Source: Nemertoderma westbladi (Eukaryota > Xenacoelomorpha > Nemertodermatida > Nemertodermatidae). From it: a stretch of 62,500 nt of DNA. Both the position numbers and the translations under genes were made by a program. The stretch spans positions 1 through 62,500 of the forward strand of contig JAUCBJ010007597.1 of the NCBI GenBank assembly GCA_032718475.1, given 5' to 3'. The notes under the pieces are model-generated. The model ran no database searches. It saw only the letters and a program-made list of their open reading frames with translations, and was not told the DNA's origin. Numbering within the stretch: position 1 is the first letter of the stretch; every line of letters begins with the position of its first letter. Shown piece after piece: positions 21,971-33,259 of the stretch.

Positions 21971-22299
21971 TGTCGTAAAATTTATACTGTATGTATAACT
22001 TTAATTGTGTATAAGTATACCCTACTTATTCAGTTAGTCTGTAGTTGCTACCGTAATTGTGCACCGGAAGTTCCGGTACCTCTTCTGCTGTATGTATAGG
22101 CCTTTTTCTGCCGTTCAGTTGACAATGTCAGTCAATCTGCATGTGTGCTGTGCACTTCTTCAATGTTAATTACTACCTCTTACTATTTTAAATGTACGTT
22201 TTATATGACTATGAAGAGAATTAACATTTCTTTTCCCAACGAAACACAACGCAAACCATGGGATTAACATTCCTCAAGACATTACCGTAAACGCCCCCA
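21971..22299 (+). repeat. BEL/Pao 5' LTR
   Basis: Begins TGTCGTAAAA and ends GCCCCCA. It is the same as 28,134-28,462 by eye. It should contain the promoter, but I see no clear TATA box. Confidence 0.9.
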
Positions 22300-22313
22300 T
22301 TGCATTCCTCGAC

Positions 22314-22334
22314 ATTTTGGTGCCTGGACCCGGA
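22314..22334 (+). other. Primer-binding-site-like sequence
   Basis: TTTTGGTGCCTGGACCCGG follows the 5' LTR after about 15 bases and resembles BEL/Pao primer sites, where TGG pairs with the CCA end of a tRNA. The tRNA is not identified. Confidence 0.5.
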
Positions 22335-22356
22335 TAGTGAAAGCGTCACTAATTCG

Positions 22357-25300
22357 ATGTCGGATACGTGGGAATCGCTACATCAACGCCGAAAAGGCCA
22401 CCGTGGCTTGGCGAGGCGACTGATTAACGAAATCGAGGAGCTTATCAGACCTGATGCTCAGGTACCGGTAGCGGTAGGCCTATCCAAAAGGTATATGCAA
22501 TTATGTGCACAACGTGATAAATTAGGGAAACTTGACGAGGAAATAGAACTTCTAATCAATACCGATACCGAATCGGATTTGGAACGCGAGCTAGCCGTAG
22601 CCTCGGATTTTATGGGAGACATTTGCGACATCCTACAACGTGTGGAAAGTCGAATGCACGTCTCCTCATCCAACGTCAATTCCAACACGTCGGCTGCAAA
22701 TACAACGGGTTTTTCAGCCAATCTTCGCAACGGTATGGAGTTCCACCAGAAACTTCCACAACTAAAACTTCCATTGTTTGATGGCACCGCGTTAGAATGG
22801 CCCAACTTTTGGGACCGTTTTCAGAATTCAGTCCACAACCGACCCGATTTATCCGGAGGAAATAAATTCGATTATTTAAAGGGCCAACTGAAGGGAGAAG
22901 CCTTGCAATTAATTTCGGAATTTCAACTAACCGATGAGGATTACGAGGAAGCGATTGTGTTGCTAAAGGAAACATATGGTAAACCGCATCTGATTCTGCA
23001 GGCACGTATGCATGCAATCTTTGATTTGGAGAAACCCGCTGCAACATCGACCGATTTATCCTCATTTCGAGCAAAATACGAGGCTCATATAAGAGGTATT
23101 CAGAATTTGAATAACGATATCGAACATTCTGGTTATGTATACGCAGCAATAATCCTCAGAAAACTACCAGCCATAGTTCGTAGTAACATTAATCGCGCAT
23201 CTAAGGTAACTACATGGAATCTTCCGGAACTACGGGTAGCGTTACAAGAAGAAATCGAACAGTTGAAAGCACTCGAGAAGGAGGCCAAACTACCCACATT
23301 AAAATCGGGACAGAATGGATCGAAATCGAATGACAAAAGTAAACATTTTAAATCGTTTAATGATAATCAATCTAGTGATTATGGTATAACCAAACCCGAA
23401 GGAACTGTTGGTTCATTCGCCACTGGGGGAAACGTTTCCAGGTGGAATTGTTATTTATGTAAAGGTAAACATCCCGTTATTAATTGCGATAAATATATTA
23501 CGGGTGAAAGTCGGAACCAACGTTCTCACGAATTGGGTTTGTGTACAAATTGTCTCCGACCAAAGCATACAGCCTTACAATGTCGGAGTTCCGAACGATG
23601 TCGATCGTGCAATCGCCGTCATCACACGGCATTACATTTTCATAAAACTACGAATAACCCTAACCCATCCGATTCTACAGTCGCAACTATATTGGATCAA
23701 TCCTCTGCAAACTGCAACGTTGATATTAGCGGAGCTACATTGATGACCACTACGAGTCCTCAATTCGGTGGCAGTACAGTTCTTCCCACTGCTATCGTAC
23801 CGATTATCTACGGTGATAATCGAGCTTACGAAATTCGAGCGTTAATGGACCCCGGTTCACAGCGTACATTACTTACTCGTAAAGTTGCCAATGACCTACA
23901 ATTAACTGTATGTGGTCACATAAACATGAGGTTGGATGGAATTAACAAACTTGGTATCTATAAGGATTACGATATCGTAGAATTCGTTGTATCGACAGAA
24001 ATTGGATTGAAACGTCTACATGCCGCTGTCGTAGACGAGTTCTCAGTCCACATATACATGCCTCAACGAACTCATATTGTCAATAAATTACTAGAACGTG
24101 GCGTTAAGCTGGCGGATACTAGCAGCGATTCCAATAATGATTTCTCACTACTAATCGGGTCAGACCAATGCTTTAACTTTATTCCAATTGGTGAAACGAT
24201 TGACGGACTGTATATTATTCCTTCCTTATTTGGTAATCTGTTGGCCGGTAAAATTGAACCTAACGGGGATTCAGATAATTACAACGCCATTTCCACGTTA
24301 TTAATCGGCTCCAATGACGGAGCATACGAAGACAGCGTCGACGATTTAATTAAGAAACTATGGTCATTGGATTCAATTGGAATCCAATACGAGAATATAG
24401 ATGACTCGGAGGATGCTATTCTTCAGGAGTTCCAGAATGGTATCAAATTCGAAAACGGCAAATACCATGCAAGGTTACCATGGAAACGCGAACATCCCAC
24501 GCTTCCAACTAATTATAATCTCGCTAAACGGCGGTTGGATAGTCTCCTGTCACGCTTATCAGACAAACCCAACCTATTACTTAACTACGGGCAAATCATC
24601 GGAGACCAATTAAGCCGAGGGTTTATTGAAACAGTTGAACCCGATCAACCCCCTGAACATATTGTGCACTATTTAGCACATCATTCGGTTGCTAAACCGC
24701 AGTCTTCGACGACACCCATTCGTGTAGTTTTTGATTGTTCGGCTAGAGGTAGTAGAAATAGCCCTAGCCTTAATGATTGTTTACATTCTGGTCCAAACCT
24801 TAACCATGAAATGGGAAATTTATTATTGCGTTTTCGTTTATATAAATTTGTAGCACTATCCGATATAGAAAAAGCTTTTTTGCAAATTAGACTCCATACT
24901 ATTGATAGGGATGCACTCCGATTTTTATGGTTTAAAAACCCAACTGATATTAATAGTGCATCACAAATATATCGTTTCAAAGTTGTTCTTTTCGGTGCTA
25001 CTTCTAGTTCATTTTTACTAAACGCTACATTACGTCATCACATAGAAAGTTTTTCAGAAACTGATTTAGCAGAATATGTGCCTATTTTATTACGTAACCT
25101 TTACGTTGACAATTTAATGTGTGGCAGTAACTCAGTTAGCGAAATTATTGATATGTATCATAATAGTCGCAAAATTATTGAAAGTGGTGGTTTTCCTTTG
25201 AGGGAATGGCAGTCTAATTGTATCGAATTACAAGAAATTATCTCTGGTGACAAACTTGGACCTAAAAAACCAGATAATATTACGAGTATTTTTGGTTTAT

Positions 25301-27921
25301 CTTGGAATATTGATTTAGATATTTTACAGTATCCTAATCGTGTTATAACTATCGATAATTCTAATATAACTAAACGTACTGTACTTAGCGATTCGTCTAC
25401 GGTGTATGACCCATGCGGTTTTATCATCCCAGTGACTATATCTAGTAGAATTTTTATTCAATCGTTATGGAAACAAAATTATGCATGGGATGATAAATTA
25501 CCTGACAATTTGTGTGCAAAGTGGAGTAAAATTGTTAACGATATTAATTTATCCCTGAGCTATACTGTGCAACGTTATTTACCTGTAGGAGATAATTGTG
25601 ATCTACACGTTTTTTGTGACGCATCACTTACAGCCTATGGGGCTGTTGTTTATTGTGTATCCAGTACGGATTCAAATATAATAATGGCTAAAGCAAAAGT
25701 TACCCCTGTAAATTGTAAAGAAAATAAAGCTAACAATTTGAAAATTGTGAGTAAAAGGTCACCGACATTGCCCCAACTTGAACTTACAGCGATAACTGTA
25801 GGTGCCAGATTGATGTTATACTGCAAAAATTCTTATGCAAATAATGTCATTGTAAATAAACTGTGTTTGTGGTCAGATAGTACTATCGCTCTAACGTGGC
25901 TAAATAAAGTAGATATAAATAGTCAATATGTGCGCAGTCGAGTGAATGCAGTAAATAAACTGCTTCCCAATGGAAATTTTTATCATTTACCTACGGATGA
26001 CAATCCTAGCGATCTTCTGTCTCGTGGAGTCTCAGCGAAAATACTGCTGAACTCAACTTTATGGAGAAAGGGACCTGATTGGTTAACAAACCATGATTCC
26101 TGGCCTGACCAATCCGTCATTAGTAATTCCAAATGTTATTGTGCTGAAGAGTCAATGCGTGATTCAACCTTGATTACAACTGTGACAACAAGCCTTGGTG
26201 ATGAGACTATAAATTTCCAAGCCCTACTAGTTAAGAATAACTATCGTTCTTATGTAAATATTCTTTCTTATGTGTTAAAGTTTATCCGAAAGGTGAAATC
26301 TTCTATTAAAAGGCGTAGTAAGAGTGGCGAAAAACCATCTGATAAATTTCCAATTAATTTTCCGAAAGATATACCTTCGTTACAAGTAAGCGATATCGTA
26401 AGCACTGAATTGAAATTAATTCGAAATGCTCAGCGAGAAACATACTCAAAGGAGTATTCATATCTCGAGACCAAGAGAGGACCAATACCGCACTTAGTCA
26501 GACAACTTAATCTCTGTTTAGTAAATACTATTATACGTTGCAGTGGACGTATAACATATTCCTCATTGCCTTGGGAGTGTAAACTACCGATTTTACTTCC
26601 ATCGAAACATTTCCTAACCGAACTTATTATTTCCGATTCACATTCCAGATTACACGCAGGTATTGCAGAAACTATTGTTGATATAAGACAACGGTATTGG
26701 ATACCACGTATCCGACAACGTGTTGGATCAGTTATTCGCCATTGTGTACCATGCAGGAAGGTACAAGGAAGCCCCTATATACCTCCAATCCTTCCTCCTC
26801 TTCCTAAGTATCGTTTAGAAACATCACGTCCATTTACAATTTGTGGAGTTGATTATACCGGCCACCTATTCGTCCGCGATACTGATGAAAAATATAAGGT
26901 CTACATTGCATTATTTACGTGCCCTGCAACTCGTGCAGTACACTTAGAACTAGTAAACGATAATTCAGCAGAGAGTTTTCTGTTTGCATTTCGTAGATTC
27001 ATAAGCCGTCGTGGCACCCCGAAACGAATGATAAGCGATAATTCTTCCACTTTCGTAGCGTCTAGCAATATCTTAGCGGAACTTCATGGCCATAATAGGA
27101 TTAAATCGTTCCTCTTAAGAATGAAAATTGACTGGCAATTCATCCCAGTTGGCGCCCCCTGGTTTGGTGGATTTTGGGAAAGACTCATTGGGATTACAAA
27201 GACAACTTTAAAGAAAGTTCTTGGTTGTAATCTTATAACTCGTGATGAATTGCAAACCGTGTTAACAGAAATTGAAGCTTTAATTAATGACCGTCCATTG
27301 ACCTATGTACATTCCGGAGCAGACGATACTATTCCAATAAGTCCATCTCAACTTATTTGTGGATATAGAGTAACCACTTTGAGTCAAATTACCAATGAAT
27401 CGATAGATGAAATGAAAGATGATGAAACTTATTTGGAGAATGGTGATGGTTTAACACGACGACAAGAATGGTTACAAACAATATTAAGTTCATTTGCCAA
27501 TCGATGGAGAATGGAATATCTTACAAGTTTGCGCGAATATCATCGTTGGTCTACAACTAAGAATCTGGTTATCCCTAACATTGGAGAGGTTGTTATCGTT
27601 AAGCCAATTAAAGGCAACGTACCACGTATGCAATGGCCTCTTGGACTTATAACCGCAATTCACCCTGGGATTGATGGCAACATCAGATGCGTCACTGTGA
27701 AAACTGGTGCAGGTTATTCGAAACGTCCCATTAAGAGACTCTATCCTTTAGAGTGTAAGATGAAGGATATCAAAGATATCATTCCTCGTTCAATATCGAC
27801 AGAAATACAAGTAAATGAAACTGAAAGTAAACCTATAGTAAGTAAACGTGAAAGTGCGATTCGTGCGAAAGAATGTATTACCAAATATTACGATGATGAG
27901 AGCGAAACCGAAAGTGATTGA
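22357..27921 (+). CDS. BEL/Pao gag-pol polyprotein
   Basis: An 1,854-residue single frame makes the capsid and enzymes of the retrotransposon. In order: gag region (~90-330); three Cys/His clusters beginning CYLCKGKHPVINC (~363) and CRSCNRRHH; A17-type protease with MDPGSQ at ~498; reverse transcriptase with YVDN at 916; RNase H with CDAS (D1088) and LWSDST; HHCC zinc domain (~1,428-1,465); integrase core D1499, D1561 and E1608; and a C-terminal domain (~1,720-1,800). The start at 22,357 is the first ATG; the frame is open upstream from 22,300. YVDN is a known variant in this superfamily. DPG instead of DTG/DSG in the protease is unusual. No envelope gene is present. Confidence 0.9.
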   Translation: MSDTWESLHQRRKGHRGLARRLINEIEELIRPDAQVPVAVGLSKRYMQLCAQRDKLGKLDEEIELLINTDTESDLERELAVASDFMGDICDILQRVESRMHVSSSNVNSNTSAANTTGFSANLRNGMEFHQKLPQLKLPLFDGTALEWPNFWDRFQNSVHNRPDLSGGNKFDYLKGQLKGEALQLISEFQLTDEDYEEAIVLLKETYGKPHLILQARMHAIFDLEKPAATSTDLSSFRAKYEAHIRGIQNLNNDIEHSGYVYAAIILRKLPAIVRSNINRASKVTTWNLPELRVALQEEIEQLKALEKEAKLPTLKSGQNGSKSNDKSKHFKSFNDNQSSDYGITKPEGTVGSFATGGNVSRWNCYLCKGKHPVINCDKYITGESRNQRSHELGLCTNCLRPKHTALQCRSSERCRSCNRRHHTALHFHKTTNNPNPSDSTVATILDQSSANCNVDISGATLMTTTSPQFGGSTVLPTAIVPIIYGDNRAYEIRALMDPGSQRTLLTRKVANDLQLTVCGHINMRLDGINKLGIYKDYDIVEFVVSTEIGLKRLHAAVVDEFSVHIYMPQRTHIVNKLLERGVKLADTSSDSNNDFSLLIGSDQCFNFIPIGETIDGLYIIPSLFGNLLAGKIEPNGDSDNYNAISTLLIGSNDGAYEDSVDDLIKKLWSLDSIGIQYENIDDSEDAILQEFQNGIKFENGKYHARLPWKREHPTLPTNYNLAKRRLDSLLSRLSDKPNLLLNYGQIIGDQLSRGFIETVEPDQPPEHIVHYLAHHSVAKPQSSTTPIRVVFDCSARGSRNSPSLNDCLHSGPNLNHEMGNLLLRFRLYKFVALSDIEKAFLQIRLHTIDRDALRFLWFKNPTDINSASQIYRFKVVLFGATSSSFLLNATLRHHIESFSETDLAEYVPILLRNLYVDNLMCGSNSVSEIIDMYHNSRKIIESGGFPLREWQSNCIELQEIISGDKLGPKKPDNITSIFGLSWNIDLDILQYPNRVITIDNSNITKRTVLSDSSTVYDPCGFIIPVTISSRIFIQSLWKQNYAWDDKLPDNLCAKWSKIVNDINLSLSYTVQRYLPVGDNCDLHVFCDASLTAYGAVVYCVSSTDSNIIMAKAKVTPVNCKENKANNLKIVSKRSPTLPQLELTAITVGARLMLYCKNSYANNVIVNKLCLWSDSTIALTWLNKVDINSQYVRSRVNAVNKLLPNGNFYHLPTDDNPSDLLSRGVSAKILLNSTLWRKGPDWLTNHDSWPDQSVISNSKCYCAEESMRDSTLITTVTTSLGDETINFQALLVKNNYRSYVNILSYVLKFIRKVKSSIKRRSKSGEKPSDKFPINFPKDIPSLQVSDIVSTELKLIRNAQRETYSKEYSYLETKRGPIPHLVRQLNLCLVNTIIRCSGRITYSSLPWECKLPILLPSKHFLTELIISDSHSRLHAGIAETIVDIRQRYWIPRIRQRVGSVIRHCVPCRKVQGSPYIPPILPPLPKYRLETSRPFTICGVDYTGHLFVRDTDEKYKVYIALFTCPATRAVHLELVNDNSAESFLFAFRRFISRRGTPKRMISDNSSTFVASSNILAELHGHNRIKSFLLRMKIDWQFIPVGAPWFGGFWERLIGITKTTLKKVLGCNLITRDELQTVLTEIEALINDRPLTYVHSGADDTIPISPSQLICGYRVTTLSQITNESIDEMKDDETYLENGDGLTRRQEWLQTILSSFANRWRMEYLTSLREYHRWSTTKNLVIPNIGEVVIVKPIKGNVPRMQWPLGLITAIHPGIDGNIRCVTVKTGAGYSKRPIKRLYPLECKMKDIKDIIPRSISTEIQVNETESKPIVSKRESAIRAKECITKYYDDESETESD

Positions 27922-28120
27922 GATAAAATATAAAATTAACAAGAATAAATTTATTTTGAAAATTTAATTTGGGATTATTTTTTTGTTATTTATCTGTAAT
28001 ATCAAATATACTATACAGTACGTTATATGGTGATATTATCTTTTTTATATGCTTTATTTTGATGAAATATTGTTAATTAGTTTATATTGTAACAAGTACA
28101 TGTTATGCCATTGTCAACTT

Positions 28121-28133
28121 AGTGGCGGGAGTG
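28121..28133 (+). other. Purine-rich tract before the 3' LTR
   Basis: AGTGGCGGGAGTG directly precedes the LTR and is the likely plus-strand primer, although two pyrimidines interrupt it. Confidence 0.5.
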
Positions 28134-28462
28134 TGTCGTAAAATTTATACTGTATGTATAACTTTAATTGTGTATAAGTATACCCTACTTATTCAGTTAG
28201 TCTGTAGTTGCTACCGTAATTGTGCACCGGAAGTTCCGGTACCTCTTCTGCTGTATGTATAGGCCTTTTTCTGCCGTTCAGTTGACAATGTCAGTCAATC
28301 TGCATGTGTGCTGTGCACTTCTTCAATGTTAATTACTACCTCTTACTATTTTAAATGTACGTTTTATATGACTATGAAGAGAATTAACATTTCTTTTCCC
28401 AACGAAACACAACGCAAACCATGGGATTAACATTCCTCAAGACATTACCGTAAACGCCCCCA
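28134..28462 (+). repeat. BEL/Pao 3' LTR
   Basis: Same length as and apparently identical to the 5' LTR. Immediately beyond it, TTTCTCGACA partly matches the element's own leader (CTCGACA follows the 5' LTR after a few bases). Confidence 0.9.
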
Positions 28463-28465
28463 TTT

Positions 28466-31400
28466 CTCGACAAGCCACGAGACACAGACAACCTCACACA
28501 CACAGGTAAGTTATACAGCTGGTGGAAACCACAAGGCACAAACAACCTCACACACACAGGTAAGTTATACAGCTGGTGGGAACCACAAGGCTCAGACAAC
28601 CTCACACACACAGGTAAGTTATACAGCTGATGGGAGCCACAAGGCACAGACAACCTCACACACACAGGTAAGTTATACAGCTGGTTGAAGCCACAAGGCA
28701 CAGACAACCTCACACACACAGGTAAGTTATACAGCTGGTGGGGGCCAGAAGGCACAGACAACCTCACACACACAGGTAAGTTATACAGCTGATGGGAGCC
28801 ACAAGGCACAGACAACCTCACACACACAGGTAAGTTATACAGCTGGTTGAAGCCACAAGGCACAGACAACCTCACACACACAGGTAAGTTATACAGCTGG
28901 TGGGGGCCAGAAGGCACAGACAACCTCACACACACAGGTAAGTTATACAGCTGGTGGGAACCACAAGGCACAAACAACCTCACACAGGTAAGTTATACAG
29001 CTGGTGGGAACCACAAGGCTCAGACAACCTCACACACACAGGTAAGTTATACAGCTGATGGGAGCCACAAGGCACAGACAACCTCACACACACAGGTAAG
29101 TTATACAGCTGGTTGAAGCCACAAGGCACAGACAACCTCACACACACAGGTAAGTTATACAGCTGGTGGGGGCCAGAAGGCACAGACAACCTCACACACA
29201 CAGGTAAGTTATACAGCTGGTGGGAACCACAAGACACAGACAACCCCACACAGGTGAGTTATACAGCTGGTGGGAGCCACAAGGCTCAGACAACCTCACA
29301 CAGGTAAGCTATACAGCTGGTGGGAGCCACAAGGCACAGACAAACTCACACACACAGGTAAGTTATACAGCTGGTGGGAGCCACAAGGCACAGACAACCT
29401 CACACACACAGGTAAGTTATACAGCTGGTTGGAGCCACAAGGCACAGACAACCTCACACACACAGGTAAGTTATACAGCTGGTAGGGGCCAGAAGGCACA
29501 GACAACCTCACACACACAGGTAAGTTATACAGCTGGTGGGAACCACAAGGCACAAACAACCTCACACAGGTAAGTTATACAGCTGGTGGGAGCCACAAGG
29601 CTCAGACAACCTCACACAGGTAAGCTATACAGCTGGTGGGAGCCACAAGGCACAGACAACCTCACACACACAGGTAAGTTATACAGCTGGTTGGAGCCAC
29701 AAGGCACAGACAACCTCACACACACAGGTAAGTTATACAGCTGGTAGGGAGCCACAAGGCACAGACAACCTCACACACACAGGTAAGTTATACAGCTGGT
29801 GGGAACCACAAGGCACAGACAACCTCACACAGGTAAGTTATACAGCTGGTGGGAGCCACAAGGCTCAGACAACCTCACACAGGTAAGCTATACAGCTGGT
29901 GGGAGCCACAAGGCACAGACAACCTCACACACACAGGTAAGTTATACAGCTGGTGGGAGCCACAAGGCACAGACAACCTCACACACACAGGTAAGTTATA
30001 CAGCTGGTGGGAGCCACAAGAGCAGCTGGGGGGGCCACAGACGCGACACCTCACACATGTAAGTTATACAGCTGGTGGGAGCCACAAGGCACAGACAACC
30101 TCACACACACAGGTAAGTTATACAGCTGGTGGGAGCCACAAGGCACAGACAACCTCACACACACAGGTAAGTTATACAGCTGGTTGGAGCCACAAGGCGC
30201 AGACAACCTCACACACACAGGTAAGTTATACAGCTGGTGGGAGCCACAAGGCACAGACAACCTCACACACACAGGTAAGTTATACAGCTGGTGGGAGCCA
30301 CAAGGCACAGACAACCTCACACACACAGGTAAGTTATACAGCTGGTTGGAGCCACAAGGCGCAGACAACCTCACACACACAGGTAAGTTATACAGCTGGT
30401 GGGAGCCACAAGGCACAGACAACCTCACACACACAGGTAAGTTATACAGCTGGTGGGAGCCACAAGGCACAGACAACCCCACACACACAGGTAAGTTATA
30501 CAGCTGGTGGGAACCACAAGGCTCAGACAACCTCACACACACAGGTAAGTTATACAGCTGGTGGGAGCCACAAGGCACAGACAACCTCACACACACAGGT
30601 AAGTTATACAGCTGGTGGGAGCCACAAGGCGCAGACAACCTCACACACACAGGTAAGTTATACAGCTGGTGGGAGCCACAAGGCACAGACAACCTCACAC
30701 ACACAGGTAAGTTATACAGCTGGTGGGAACCACAAGGCTCAGACAACCTCACACACACAGGTAAGTTATACAGCTGGTGGGAGCCACAAGGCACAGACAA
30801 CCTCTCACAGGTAAGTTATACAGCTGGTGGGAGCCACAAGGCACAGACAACCTCACACAGGTAAGTTATACAGCTGGTGGGAACCACAAGGCACAGACAA
30901 CCTCACACACACAGGTAAGTTATACAGCTGGTGGGAGCCACAAGGCACAGACAACCTCACACACACAGGTAAGTTATACAGCTGGTTGGAGCCACAAGGC
31001 GCAGACAACCTCACACACACAGGTAAGTTATACAGCTGGTGGGAGCCACAAGGCACAGACAACCTCACACACACAGGTAAGTTATACAGCTGGTTGGAGC
31101 CACAAGGCGCAGACAACCTCACACACACAGGTAAGTTATACAGCTGGTGGGAGCCACAAGGCACAGACAACCTCACACACACAGGTAAGTTATAAAGCTG
31201 GTGGGAGCCACAAGGCACAGACAACCTCACACACACAGGTAAGTTATACAGCTGGTGGGAGCCACAAGGCACAGACAACCCCACACACACAGGTAAGTTA
31301 TACAGCTGGTGGGAACCACAAGGCTCAGACAACCTCACACACACAGGTAAGTTATACAGCTGGTGGGAGCCACAAGGCACAGACAACCTCTCACAGGTAA

Positions 31401-32850
31401 GTTATACAGCTGGTGGGAGCCACAAGGCACAGACAACCTCACACAGGTAAGTTATACAGCTGGTGGGAACCACAAGGCGCAGACAACCTCACACATGTAA
31501 GTTATACAGCTGGTGGGAGCCACAAGGCACAGACAACCTCACACACACAGGTAAGTTATACAGCTGGTGGGAGCCACAAGGCACAGACAACCTCACACAC
31601 ACAGGTAAGTTATACAGCTGGTTGGAGCCACAAGGCGCAGACAACCTCACACACACAGGTAAGTTATACAGCTGGTGGGACCCACAAGGCACAGACAACC
31701 TCACACACACAGGTAAGTTATAAAGCTGGTGGGAGCCACAAGGCACAGACAACCTCACACACACAGGTAAGTTATACAGCTGGTGGGAGCCACAAGGCAC
31801 AGACAACCTCACACATGTAAGTTATACAGCTGGTGGGAGCCACAAGGCACAGACAACCTCACACACACAGGTAAGTTATACAGCTGGTGGGAGCCACAAG
31901 GCACAGACAACCTCACACACACAGGTAAGTTATACAGCTGGTTGGAGCCACAAGGCGCAGACAACCTCACACACACAGGTAAGTTATACAGCTGGTGGGA
32001 GCCACAAGGCACAGACAACCTCACACACACAGGTAAGTTATAAAGCTGGTGGGAGCCACAAGGCACAGACAACCCCACACACACAGGTAAGTTATACAGC
32101 TGGTGGGAACCACAAGGCTCAGACAACCTCACACACACAGGTAAGTTATACAGCTGGTGGGAGCCACAAGGCACAGACAACCTCTCACAGGTAAGTTATA
32201 CAGCTGGTGGGAGCCACAAGGCACAGACAACCTCACACAGGTAAGTTATACAGCTGGTGGGAGCCACAAGGCGCAGACAACCTCACACATGTAAGTTATA
32301 CAGCTGGTGGGAGCCACAAGGCACAGACAACCTCACACACACAGGTAAGTTATACAGCTGGTGGGAGCCACAAGGCACAGACAACCTCACACACACAGGT
32401 AAGTTATACAGCTGGTTGGAGCCACAAGGCGCAGACAACCTCACACACACAGGTAAGTTATACAGCTGGTGGGAGCCACAAGGCACAGACAACCTCACAC
32501 ACACAGGTAAGTTATACAGCTGGTGGGAGCCACAAGGCACAGACAACCTCACACACACAGGTAAGTTATACAGCTGGTGGGAGCCACAAGGCACAGACAA
32601 CCCCACACACACAGGTAAGTTATACAGCTGGTGGGAACCACAAGGCTCAGACAACCTCACACACACAGGTAAGTTATACAGCTGGTGGGAGCCACAAGGC
32701 ACAGACAACCTCTCACAGGTAAGTTATACAGCTGGTGGGAGCCACAAGGCACAGACAACCTCACACAGGTAAGTTATACAGCTGGTGGGAACCACAAGGC
32801 ACAGACAACCTCACACACACAGGTAAGTTATACAGCTGGTGGGAGCGACA
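28466..32850 (+). repeat. Satellite, 54-bp unit with a consensus splice donor (array 1)
   Basis: About 80 tandem units of 54 bp (50 bp where a CACA is missing). Each unit has ACAACCTCACACACACAG, then GTAAGTTATACAG, then CTGGTGGGAGCCACAAGGCA. Almost every unit contains CAG|GTAAGT, the consensus 5' splice site on the strand of the KANSL1 gene, which has its first recognised exon 200 bases downstream. Because 54 is a multiple of 3, long open frames appear on both strands; they are not genes. The first unit is partial and abuts the BEL/Pao LTR. Homogeneous blocks recur (for example the TCTCACAGG variant near 30,802, 31,388, 32,182 and 32,710), showing internal block duplications. Confidence 0.9.
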
Positions 32851-33048
32851 AGGTAGATACTAAGTGGGAGAATGGGTAGTTGTTTCTTCAAATTGGTAAT
32901 AGGCTGGAGTTTTGAAAAGTTCTGTGGAATTGGGTTTTTATTCGCCAATTTATACAACTTTAGTTGTTTCTGAGGCACACACTTCTTCTCCCCAGTGGTA
33001 ACAATACAAAATACAAATTTTGGGAACTAACTGTTTTGTCTATTCTAG

Positions 33049-33259
33049 TTCCCGTTCTACCCGTTCTTGGTTCCTCACGTTCCGCCCAACCTTCTACCAG
33101 CGCTATGCCCCCTAGCGCAGCGCACCGAAACCGGTTTATTCCCACCACCCATACCAACCGAATGGATTCCTGCGCCCGAGTGCGTCCGTTGGTCGGATTT
33201 AAGCGAAGGCGATTGGTTCGTTCACTGGGGTTACACGCGACCAATAAGAAGGTCCAGAG
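33049..33259 (+). CDS. KANSL1: KANSL1 exon with KRRRLVR motif
   Basis: Acceptor TATTCTAG|TTCC, donor CAGAG|GTAAGT. The frame chosen ends HATNKKVQ plus two bases, because only this frame joins the next exon without a stop. It gives a Ser/Pro-rich stretch and then VGFKRRRLVRSLG. An alternative acceptor at 32,994 (CCCAG|TGGT) would lengthen the exon in frame. Confidence 0.7.

Larger units (their letters stand above)
21971..28462 (+). mobile_element. Complete BEL/Pao LTR retrotransposon
   Basis: This 6.5-kb element has two 329-bp LTRs (TG...CA ends) that look identical over their whole length, a primer-binding-site-like sequence, one gag-pol frame and a purine-rich tract before the 3' LTR. Identical LTRs and an unbroken frame indicate a very recent insertion. 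There is no target-site duplication: the 5' flank ends ACAAT, whereas the 3' flank begins TTTCT and runs straight into the 54-bp satellite. Confidence 0.9.

Noticed and set aside
25101-25112. YVDN in the BEL/Pao reverse transcriptase as an inactivating mutation
   Set aside because: To my knowledge YVDN-type boxes occur in intact members of this superfamily, so it is probably the family's normal motif.
28466-32879. Many long open frames in the 54-bp satellite, e.g. repeats of KLYSWWEPQ or YNLPVCVRL, as a repetitive protein
   Set aside because: The unit is 18 codons long, so any stop-free frame stays open on both strands. Frames shift at 50-bp units, no conserved start or splice context exists, and variants do not favour synonymous changes.
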